Assembly: GCA_963805705.1 (NCBI GenBank)
Contig: CAWDVH010000001.1
Span: 2,170,001 to 2,234,000 of the forward strand
Direction: 5' to 3'
Origin: CAWDVH01 sp963805705
Lineage (GTDB): Bacteria > Actinomycetota > Actinomycetes > Streptosporangiales > Streptosporangiaceae
Length of the DNA stretch: 64,000 bases
The position numbers and the translations under genes were made by a program. Every line of letters begins with the position of its first letter. Within the stretch, counting starts at the first letter, position 1. Below, one piece after another: positions 8,098-15,323 of the stretch. The notes beneath the pieces are model-generated. The model was not told the DNA's origin and made no database searches. It was given only the letters and a program-made list of their open reading frames with translations.

Positions 8098-9409
8098 TGG
8101 GCTCTCCTTCGTCGCCGGGCGGCGGGGGAGTACCTGGCGGGCGCGGCAGCGCGCGCACGTACTCGGCGACGGTCGCGCGGGCCACGGCGGGCCAGGCGAA
8201 CCGCTCCTGCACCCGCGCCAGGGCGGCGGCCGAGAGCCGCTCGCGCTCGCGCTGCGAATCATGCAGCATGCGCAGCGCGGCGGACAGCTCCTCGGAGTCG
8301 CCCGGCGTGATCAGCAGGGCGGCATCGCCGGTCACCTCGGGCAGGGCGCCGGTGCGGCTGGCCACCAGCGGGGTCCCCGAGGCCATGTGCTCGACCGCGG
8401 GCAGCGAGAAGCCCTCATACAGCGAGGGCACCACCGCGATCTCGGCGCTCGCGACCAGCTCGGCCAGCGCGGTATCGCTGATCCCGTTGACGAACTGCAC
8501 CTTCCCGCCGAGGGCGAGCTCGCCCACCAGCTGCTCGGTCGGGCCGCCCGGCGCCGGCTTGCTGACCAGAGTGAGCACCACGTCCCGTTCCGTAACGAGC
8601 TTGGCGAACGCCCGCAGCAAGGTCGAGATGCCTTTCAGCGGTGAGTCCGCGCTGGCGACGGCCACGATCCGGCCGGGCACGCGTGGTGCCGGCCGGGGGT
8701 GGAACAGCCGGGTGTCGACGCCGAGCGGTATCACGTGCACGTTGCGCGGCGCGACCCGGAAATCGCGGCAGATGTCATCGCGGGACGACCCGGACCCGGT
8801 CAGGATGGGCCCGACGCGACGGGCGACCCGGCCCTGCATCCGCACGAACGAGTACCAGCGGCGCTTGGCCAGGGCCGACAGGCCCTTGGCCGCCGCGATC
8901 TCGATCCGCCGGTCCACGCTGATCGGGTGGTGGATGCTGGTGACCAGCGGCAGGCCCAGGCGGGCGATGCCGAGCATTCCGTAGGCCAGGACCTGGTTGT
9001 CGTGCACGACGTCGAAGTCATCGCGGCGCCCTCGCATGGCCCGCAGCGCGCGGAGGCTGAAGGTCAGCGGCTCGGGGAAGGCCCCGGTCCACATGGCGCC
9101 CACCTCGAGCGCGTCGATCCAGTCCCGGAACTCGCCCGGCCGCGGCGTGCGGAACGGGTCGTCGTCGCGGTACAGGTCCAGGCTCGGCAGCGCGCGCAGC
9201 AGCGGGCCCGGCTCAAGATCGGGGTAGGGCTGGCCGGAGAACACCTCGACGTGGTGGCCGAGGGCCGCGAGCTCACGGGACAGGTGGCGCAGGTAGATGC
9301 CCTGGCCGCCGCAGTGCGGCTTGCTCCGGTAGGACAGCAGCGCGACGCGCAGCGCGCGGTCAGCGGCGGGAGGTCCAGGGACCGGCCCCCGCGCATGTAC
9401 GGTACTCAC
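8084..9409 (-). CDS. GT4 family glycosyltransferase
   Basis: A 441-residue GT-B glycosyltransferase. The N-terminal acceptor domain opens with VALLSYRSKPHCGGQGIYLRHLS, containing the GGxG loop; the C-terminal nucleotide-sugar domain has IVAVASADSPLKGI and the E-x7-E signature in PSLYEGFSLPAVEHMASGTP. GTG at 9409 is preferred because GAGGAGG precedes it by 11 bases; the frame extends to 9631 without homology. First gene of the minus-strand operon with the methyltransferase and the prenyltransferase-like gene. A GDP-mannose-derived donor is plausible given the divergent dehydratase, but the donor is unproven. Confidence 0.88.
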   Translation of the reverse strand: MSTVHARGPVPGPPAADRALRVALLSYRSKPHCGGQGIYLRHLSRELAALGHHVEVFSGQPYPDLEPGPLLRALPSLDLYRDDDPFRTPRPGEFRDWIDALEVGAMWTGAFPEPLTFSLRALRAMRGRRDDFDVVHDNQVLAYGMLGIARLGLPLVTSIHHPISVDRRIEIAAAKGLSALAKRRWYSFVRMQGRVARRVGPILTGSGSSRDDICRDFRVAPRNVHVIPLGVDTRLFHPRPAPRVPGRIVAVASADSPLKGISTLLRAFAKLVTERDVVLTLVSKPAPGGPTEQLVGELALGGKVQFVNGISDTALAELVASAEIAVVPSLYEGFSLPAVEHMASGTPLVASRTGALPEVTGDAALLITPGDSEELSAALRMLHDSQRERERLSAAALARVQERFAWPAVARATVAEYVRALPRPPGTPPPPGDEGEPSADG

Positions 9410-9633
9410 GCAGGTACGCGCCTCCTCGTCTGCCGCTGGCTGCCCGAATACTGCCGGAAGCACGCCTGCGTGACCCCCTAGGCAGGGAACATTACCAGGC
9501 AGTACGTTGCCTTCCATGGAGCCCCAGCCGCCGGATGCGGATGTGCCCCGCGGACGCCGGTGTCGGTATGCTGCCGCGACGGAGGCCGATGGGTCTGCCG
9601 CGGTGCGGCGGGCCCGGATGAGCGGAGGCACCG

Positions 9634-10662
9634 CTGACTCGACGAGCGCTGATTACCGGGATCACCGGGCAGGACGGGTCCTATCTCGCCGAGCACCTGG
9701 TATCCCTGGGATATGAGGTCTGGGGGCTGATCAGGGGCCAGGCGAATCCGCGCGTCCGCCAGCTGCGCGAGCTGCTCGGGGACGTCCGGCTGGTCCGCGG
9801 CGACCTGCTCGATCAGGGCAGCCTCATCTCGGCGGTCGAGCGGGTGCAGCCGGATGAGGTCTACAACCTCGCGGCGATCTCCTACGTGCCGATGTCCTGG
9901 TCGCAGGCCGAGCTGACCGGGGAGGTCACCGGGCTCGGGGTACTGCGGGTGCTGGAGGCGATCAGGGTCTGCAGCGGGATCAGCTCGTCCAGGAGCCCGG
10001 CGCGCGGGCAGATCCGGTTTTACCAGGCCTCGTCGTCGGAGATGTTCGGCATGGTGCGGGAGTCACCGCAGACCGAGCGGACCCCGTTCCATCCCCGCAG
10101 TCCCTATGGCGTGGCGAAGGCCTACGGCCATTTCCTGACCCAGAATTACCGTGAGTCCTACGGCATGTTCGCGGTGTCGGGGATCTTGTTCAACCACGAG
10201 TCGCCGCGGCGCGGCGCGGAGTTCGTGACCCGCAAGGTCTCCCTGGGCGTCGCCAAGATCAAGCTGGGCTACGAGCGGCAGCTGCGGCTCGGGAATCTGT
10301 CCGCGCGGCGTGACTGGGGATTCGCCGGCGACTACGTGCGCGCGATGCAGCTGATGCTCGAGCGCGACGAGCCTGCCGACTTCGTCGTGGGCACCGGCGT
10401 CATCCATTCGGTGGAGGACCTGCTGGAGGGGGCGTTCAAGGCCGCCGGGCTGGACTGGCGGGACCACGTGGTGACGGACGCGGCGTTCATCCGGCCGGCC
10501 GAGGTGGACCAGCTCTGCGCGGACCCGTCACGGGCCAGGGACGAGCTCGGCTGGGAGCCGAAGACCGGCTTCGATGAGCTCATCGCGATGATGGTCGAGG
10601 CCGATCTGAAGCTGCTGTCCTCCGGCGGGTACGCGGACGACTCGTTTGGCTCCGATCCGTGA
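9634..10662 (+). CDS. gmd: GDP-mannose 4,6-dehydratase, apparent CTG start
   Basis: A 342-residue short-chain dehydrogenase that converts GDP-D-mannose to GDP-4-keto-6-deoxy-D-mannose, the precursor of fucose, rhamnose-type and related deoxysugars. The frame opens with TRRALITGITGQDGSYLAEH, the GxxGxxG NADP loop, and later shows YQASSSEMFG, the catalytic SPYGVAKAYG (YxxxK) and FNHESPRRG. The frame has a stop at 9619 and no ATG, GTG or TTG before the Rossmann loop, so CTG at 9634, five bases after GGAGG, is the likely start; the first GTG (9844) would delete the cofactor site. Divergent from the glycosyltransferase operon. Confidence 0.88.
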   Translation: MTRRALITGITGQDGSYLAEHLVSLGYEVWGLIRGQANPRVRQLRELLGDVRLVRGDLLDQGSLISAVERVQPDEVYNLAAISYVPMSWSQAELTGEVTGLGVLRVLEAIRVCSGISSSRSPARGQIRFYQASSSEMFGMVRESPQTERTPFHPRSPYGVAKAYGHFLTQNYRESYGMFAVSGILFNHESPRRGAEFVTRKVSLGVAKIKLGYERQLRLGNLSARRDWGFAGDYVRAMQLMLERDEPADFVVGTGVIHSVEDLLEGAFKAAGLDWRDHVVTDAAFIRPAEVDQLCADPSRARDELGWEPKTGFDELIAMMVEADLKLLSSGGYADDSFGSDP

Positions 10663-10680
10663 CCGGACGGCGGGGCCGGG

Positions 10681-11397
10681 TCAGTGCGGTGCGGCGACCG
10701 CGCCGACCAGGCTGCCGATCCCGTAGGTGAGGCCCGCGGCGGCACCGCCGAGCACCAGCTGGCGCAGCGCGCCGCGCAGGAACGGCCGGTCGGTGATCCG
10801 CGCGACCAGCCCGCCGCCGATGAAGGCGGCCACCGCGGCGAGGATGAGGGCGGCGGCCAGCGAGGAGAATCCGAGCAGGTAGGGCAGCAGCGGGATCAGC
10901 GCCCCGAAGGCGAACGTGACCAGCGACGCGGCCGCCGCGGTCACCGGGGAGGGCAGATCGTCGTGGTCCACCCCGAGTTCCTCGCGGACGTGGACCCGCA
11001 GGGCCTGCTCGGGGTGCGCCGAGACCTGCCGCGCGACCTGGTCGGCCAGGTCGGCATCCACCCCGCTGCGGCGGAAGACGGCGGCGAGCTCCAGGCGCTC
11101 GGCGTCGGGATGGGCCGCCAGCTCGAACCGCTCCTTGTTGACTTCCGCCGCAACCAGCTCGTTCTGCGAGGACACCGAGACGTATTCGCCGGTGGCCATC
11201 GAGAAGGCCCCGGCCGCGAGCCCGGCCAGGCCGGTCAGCACCAGGGTGTGCGGCGCCGCGCCGCCGCCGCCGACCCCGGCGATCAGGGACACGTTGGTGA
11301 CCAGCCCGTCCATCGCGCCGAATACCGCCGGGCGCAGCCAGCCGCCGGACACATCCCGATGCTGGTGGTCGTCGTGCGCCTCGCTGTCAGCGGTCAT
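10681..11397 (-). CDS. VIT1/CCC1 family transporter
   Basis: A 238-residue membrane protein of the vacuolar iron transporter family, which moves Fe(II) or Mn(II) across membranes. Helix 1 carries the conserved FGAMDGLVTNVSLIAGV, followed by GAFSMATGEYVSVSSQ, a cytosolic acidic helical segment (about residues 75-135, rich in Glu) that binds metal in the plant protein, and three more helices. It starts 70 bases after the cysteine dioxygenase stop, so it may be the last gene of that minus-strand run or independent. Stops 19 bases from the convergent dehydratase gene. Confidence 0.88.
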   Translation of the reverse strand: MTADSEAHDDHQHRDVSGGWLRPAVFGAMDGLVTNVSLIAGVGGGGAAPHTLVLTGLAGLAAGAFSMATGEYVSVSSQNELVAAEVNKERFELAAHPDAERLELAAVFRRSGVDADLADQVARQVSAHPEQALRVHVREELGVDHDDLPSPVTAAAASLVTFAFGALIPLLPYLLGFSSLAAALILAAVAAFIGGGLVARITDRPFLRGALRQLVLGGAAAGLTYGIGSLVGAVAAPH

Positions 11398-11467
11398 CGC
11401 CCCATTATCGCCGCCGCCCGCCGGCCGGGTGCCGCTGGCGTGCGGGGCGGCTCAGCCGGGCGGGTGC

Positions 11468-12550
11468 TCAGCCGAGCGACTGGGCGGGACGCGTCGGCAG
11501 GCCAGCGGTCTTCCACGCCTGGAAGCCGCCGTCGAGGTCGGTTGCCTCGGCCAGCCCGATCCGGCGCAGGCTCGCCGCGGCCAGCGTGGAGGCATAGCCC
11601 TCTGAGCACATCACGATGATGCGCGCGTCGGCGCGGGCCAGCGCCGGAATCCGGGCCTCGCTGGCCGGGTCGAGGCGCCACTCCAGCACGTTGCGGCCGA
11701 TGATGATCGCACCGGGGATCTCGCCCTCGACGATCCGCTGCTCCAGCGGCCGGATGTCGACGAGCGCGGCGCCGTCGGTCAGGCCGGCCAGGGCCGCCTC
11801 GGGCCGCAGCCGCCGCAGGCCGCTGCGGGCCTCGGCCAGCAGCTCGTCGATGCCGGGCGCGCCGGCCGGCAGATCGTCGGAGGTGAGCTCGGCCGCCGAG
11901 GCCGTGGCGTCCGCCAGCGCCGTGTCCGCCCCGCCGCGCCCGCGCGCTCCCTCGGGGCCGTCGATCGCCACCGTTTCCCTGGCGACCAGGCCGTAGTCGG
12001 CCGCGGTGTAGTAGGTCATCGCGACCAGCGGCGGGGAGTACGCGTGGATGCTGGTGGACGAGCCCTCGCCGCCGTGGGCCACGTCATGCACGTGCCCGGG
12101 GCCGAACGCCACCGCCTGGCCCGCGCTCAGGCGCCGGTGGCCGAGGCGGCGGCCGCTCGGGACCCGGTACTGCTCGACCAGGCTGCCCTCGGCGACGGCG
12201 AACGAGCCTGATGACCCGCCGTGGTCGTGCCAGTCGGTGTCCTGGCCGCGCTCCCAGGCCAGCAGCCAGACGTCACAGGCGTTCGACCTGTGCAGCGGCA
12301 GGTACCAGCGGACGTCGGGGTCGTGCACGACCAGGTCGGCCCACAGCTCGGGGCGGGCGGCGAGCTGCATCGTCACGGCCCGCAGCTGGGCCGCCGACAG
12401 GCGCCCGGTGTGCTGCACGAGGCCCTGCAGCGTGTCGACGATCGCCTGCTGGCGCTCGGGGCTGACGCCCCAGCCCGGTTTCAGTCCCGAGCTGGCCTGA
12501 TCGCGCTTGTGCGCGCCTGCTCCGTCCGGGGTGATGGTGGCGAGCGACAC
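11468..12550 (-). CDS. cysteine dioxygenase-rhodanese fusion
   Basis: A 360-residue two-domain protein. Residues about 25-200 are a cysteine dioxygenase cupin (ARPELWADLVVHDPDVRWY, DWHDHGGSSGSF, GPGHVHDVAH), with the three iron-binding histidines visible. After a spacer, residues about 255-355 form a rhodanese domain with the loop VMCSEGYASTLAA holding the active Cys. The first domain would oxidise cysteine, or another thiol, to a sulfinate; the second would handle sulfane sulfur or sulfite. GTG at 12550 follows GGAGG. It lies 55 bases downstream of the lyase-like gene and is probably part of the same operon, hinting at a sulfur-containing substrate. Confidence 0.85.
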   Translation of the reverse strand: MSLATITPDGAGAHKRDQASSGLKPGWGVSPERQQAIVDTLQGLVQHTGRLSAAQLRAVTMQLAARPELWADLVVHDPDVRWYLPLHRSNACDVWLLAWERGQDTDWHDHGGSSGSFAVAEGSLVEQYRVPSGRRLGHRRLSAGQAVAFGPGHVHDVAHGGEGSSTSIHAYSPPLVAMTYYTAADYGLVARETVAIDGPEGARGRGGADTALADATASAAELTSDDLPAGAPGIDELLAEARSGLRRLRPEAALAGLTDGAALVDIRPLEQRIVEGEIPGAIIIGRNVLEWRLDPASEARIPALARADARIIVMCSEGYASTLAAASLRRIGLAEATDLDGGFQAWKTAGLPTRPAQSLG

Positions 12551-12605
12551 ACGACCTCCAAGGGGAAGAAACCATCATACGACCAGCGGCCTGGCCAGCA
12601 TCTGG

Positions 12606-14207
12606 TCAGCTGCCGATCAGCGGCCCGGTCAGCGGCCCGGCCAGCAGGCGCTCGATGTCCTCGCCGAACGGCCGGTCCCGGCCGGCTGACCGGTCCGCGC
12701 CGCCCGGGCTGCCCTGTCTGCCCTGGCCGCCTTGGCCGGCCGCGCCGCCCGGGCCGATAACCTCGGCCAGCCGCTCCAGCACGCCCTGGCATCCGGCCGG
12801 CCAGGGCAGCTCAGACAGCACCGCGGCCTGGTAGGCGGTCAGCAGCTCGCAGGCCGTGACGACCCGCGCATGACGCAGCGCGTCGCGCAGGGTCTGCGCC
12901 GCTTCCCAGGCGAACGACTGCACGTCCTCCTGCCCCCCGGAGGTCTCGATCAGGCCGACCGGGGTCGCCGCGGCCAGCCGCCGCAGTGCGTGGACCTCCC
13001 CGGCCGCCCGCTTGTGGACGGTGACCATCCCGGCGTCGGGGCCCGGCCGGGCGGCCAGCTGCGCGGGCAGCCCGGTCACCCGGGGGTCGAGCAGCCGGTG
13101 GATGCGGGCCGCCGAGACCTCGGCGGCGTGGGCCAGGGCCGCGGTGAGCTGATCCAGGTGGGCCGCGAGGTCGATTCCGTGGAAACCGGCCGTGCCGATG
13201 AAGCGGCCGTCCAGGAACGCCGGTGAGTCGGTGACGCCGGCCAGGGCGCGCTCGGCCGCCGCCGCCAGGCCGTCGGCGGCCCGCAGCACCTGCGTGAGGA
13301 CCTGGCCGGCGACCCGGAACGACACGGGCGCCTGCAGGGCCCTCGGGGCCGGGTGGTCGCCGACGGCCGCCCGGAGCCGCCCGAGCACGCCCGCGAGGAT
13401 GTCGTCCGCGCGCCCGCACGGCGCGGCATAAGGATCGCGGGATGCGCGGGCCGCGACGATCGACAGCGCGGCGGCCTGCTCCATCGCCGCGGCCACGGCG
13501 GCGGCCTCGCGGCCCCGGCGGATGGCCAGCGCGGTCGCGCCGGGAATGCCGGCCAGCAGCGCGATCCCCTCCTTCGGCCCCAACGGGAACTCGCTCAGCC
13601 CGCACCGCGCCAGCGCCTCGCCCGCGGCCACGGTCTCGCCCCCGCTCTGGGCGGCGGTCCCGGTTTCACCCGCGGTCCCGGTTCCGGTCCCGGCTGCGGT
13701 CCCGGTCTCACGGTCCGCGAGTACCTGCCCGATCCCGGTGAGCGGCCCGAAGGCATGCGCCAGCGGCATGATCTCGCCGGCGCTGCCCGCGCCGGTGCGC
13801 GGCACGGCCGGGACGATGCCCGCGTTCAGGAAGTCGGCCAGCCGCTGGCAGAGCTCGCCGGAGACACCCGCGTCCCCCGACAGGAACGTGCGCAGCCGGA
13901 CCGCGATGACCGCGCGCGCATCGGCCTGCGGCAGCCACGGCGGCCCGCCGCTGGCCCGCGCGAGCATCAGGTTGCGCTGGTGGGACAGCTGCTCGGCTTC
14001 GGTGAGCCGCACGCCGGACAGCGCTCCCATCCCGGTGTTCACGCCGTACACCGGGATGTCCTGGCGCAGCAGCTCGCGGGCCTGGTCGCACTGCCGCTGC
14101 ACGAGCTGCCGCAACCGCGGCGCGATCGCGACGCTCTGGCCGGAGCTGATCGCCAGGATTGCCGCGGGGTCGAGGTCAGCTGCCGCGGTCAGCGTCAGGG
14201 CCGGCAT
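12606..14207 (-). CDS. histidine ammonia-lyase-fold protein lacking the MIO motif
   Basis: A 533-residue member of the aromatic amino acid lyase superfamily: VYGVNTGMGAL, GIALLAGIPGATALA, GFHGIDLAAHLDQL and SGGQEDVQSFAWEA align with HAL/PAL landmarks. The cofactor segment, however, reads TGAGSAGEIMPLAH where HutH has GSVGASGDLAPLAH, so Ala-Ser-Gly has become Ser-Ala-Gly. The substrate-His position (SHA) reads ARA, the catalytic Asn of LING is Ala, and QDPYSLR reads RDPYAAP. Tyr of YGVNTG, the Phe and the late Glu remain. Ordinary deamination by MIO seems unlikely; an MIO-free elimination is possible. ATG at 14207 lies two bases after the cyclodeaminase stop, so translation is coupled. C-terminal 50 residues are Gly-rich. 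Confidence 0.82.
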   Translation of the reverse strand: MPALTLTAAADLDPAAILAISSGQSVAIAPRLRQLVQRQCDQARELLRQDIPVYGVNTGMGALSGVRLTEAEQLSHQRNLMLARASGGPPWLPQADARAVIAVRLRTFLSGDAGVSGELCQRLADFLNAGIVPAVPRTGAGSAGEIMPLAHAFGPLTGIGQVLADRETGTAAGTGTGTAGETGTAAQSGGETVAAGEALARCGLSEFPLGPKEGIALLAGIPGATALAIRRGREAAAVAAAMEQAAALSIVAARASRDPYAAPCGRADDILAGVLGRLRAAVGDHPAPRALQAPVSFRVAGQVLTQVLRAADGLAAAAERALAGVTDSPAFLDGRFIGTAGFHGIDLAAHLDQLTAALAHAAEVSAARIHRLLDPRVTGLPAQLAARPGPDAGMVTVHKRAAGEVHALRRLAAATPVGLIETSGGQEDVQSFAWEAAQTLRDALRHARVVTACELLTAYQAAVLSELPWPAGCQGVLERLAEVIGPGGAAGQGGQGRQGSPGGADRSAGRDRPFGEDIERLLAGPLTGPLIGS

Positions 14208-14209
14208 CG

Positions 14210-15292
14210 CTAGCGGTACCGCAGCATCGTGCCGATGTCTGCCTCCTGGGCCCGCTGCAGGATCAGCCGCCCCACGGCGATGTCCAGGATGGCCAGGCCC
14301 CGGTGCCACAGCAGGATCCTCTCGTCGGCTCCCTGCCGGCCCGGCCGCTGGCCCGTGACGATCTGCCCGAGCTCGGCGTGCAGGGACTGCGCGCTCAGCC
14401 GCCCGCTGTCGACGTGCGGGCGCAGCGCGCCGAAGCGCCCGGACTGTGCCTCCCGCCAGTCATCGACGACGACCTTGTCCATCACCTCCAGCAGATCAGG
14501 CTCGACGGCGCTGATCGTGCCGTAGGGAACCACGAATGCCCCCGGCCCGACCACGCTGGTGCGCAGCAGCGGCTCGGGCCGCGTCAGCCGGGATGCCTCG
14601 ACGAGGATGTCGGCGCCGTCGAATGCCTCCTGCGACGTGGCGGTCACGCGGACCGGGGTGTCGGTGAGCTGCGCGAGCTCCCGCGCGAACGCCTCCCGCG
14701 ACTCGGGCCGCCGGCTGGTCACGCGGATCTCGTCCAGGTCGAACATCTCGTCCAGCAGCGTCACGTTCCACCGTGCCGTGCCGCGGGCGCCGACGTGACC
14801 GAGCACGCGGGAGTCGGGCCGCGCCAGGTACCTGGCGCCCACCGCGGTCATGGCCCCGGTCCGGCATGCCGTGATCATGGTCGCATCCATGATCGACAGC
14901 GGGATCCCGGTGCCCGGGTCGTAGAGCGTCAGCAGGCCGAGCTCGCTGGGCAGGCCGAGGGCGTAGTTAGCCACGAAATCGCCGACGACCTTGATTCCGC
15001 TAGTGCCTCCGCCGTCTCCTCCGCTGCCGTCTCCTCCGCTGCCTTCGCCTCCGCCGGTCCGGCGGCCGTCCTGCGCGGGCAGGTGCCCGCGCAGGACGTT
15101 GAAATGCCCGGCGCCGCCGTTGTCCGGGGTCAGGTGCACCCGTGGCTCGACGATCGCCCGGCCCTGGCCGTGCGCGCGCACCGCGTCCTCGACCGCACCG
15201 ACGATCTGCGCGCTGGTCAGGCCCAGCCGGTCAATGTCGGGCCCGGACACGAACCGGATCCACAGGCCAGCGCCGTCCGCCGGCGAGGTCAC
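14210..15292 (-). CDS. ornithine cyclodeaminase/mu-crystallin family protein
   Basis: A 360-residue NAD(P)-binding protein. It shows GIKVVGDF (family Lys), SIMDATMITACRTGAMTAVGARYLA, the Rossmann segment VLGHVGARGTARWN, and VVVDDW near the C-terminus. Members act as ornithine cyclodeaminase, alanine or ketimine dehydrogenases, or as biosynthetic enzymes for unusual amino acids. A 20-residue Gly/Ser/Asp insert (bases about 15000-15061) interrupts the region just before the family Lys, an unusual place. The nucleotide loop GxGxxG reads GARGTA, so cofactor binding may differ. Sits between the ABC importer and the lyase-like gene in one operon; likely processes the imported compound or its product. 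Confidence 0.82.
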   Translation of the reverse strand: MTSPADGAGLWIRFVSGPDIDRLGLTSAQIVGAVEDAVRAHGQGRAIVEPRVHLTPDNGGAGHFNVLRGHLPAQDGRRTGGGEGSGGDGSGGDGGGTSGIKVVGDFVANYALGLPSELGLLTLYDPGTGIPLSIMDATMITACRTGAMTAVGARYLARPDSRVLGHVGARGTARWNVTLLDEMFDLDEIRVTSRRPESREAFARELAQLTDTPVRVTATSQEAFDGADILVEASRLTRPEPLLRTSVVGPGAFVVPYGTISAVEPDLLEVMDKVVVDDWREAQSGRFGALRPHVDSGRLSAQSLHAELGQIVTGQRPGRQGADERILLWHRGLAILDIAVGRLILQRAQEADIGTMLRYR

Positions 15293-15323
15293 GGCCCCTG
15301 GCCTGCCACCAGGCCGGTACGGG

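Noticed and set aside
12606..14207. Naming this gene hutH
   Set aside because: The MIO tripeptide and several catalytic residues are missing, so a histidine ammonia-lyase call is not supported despite the nearby hutU.
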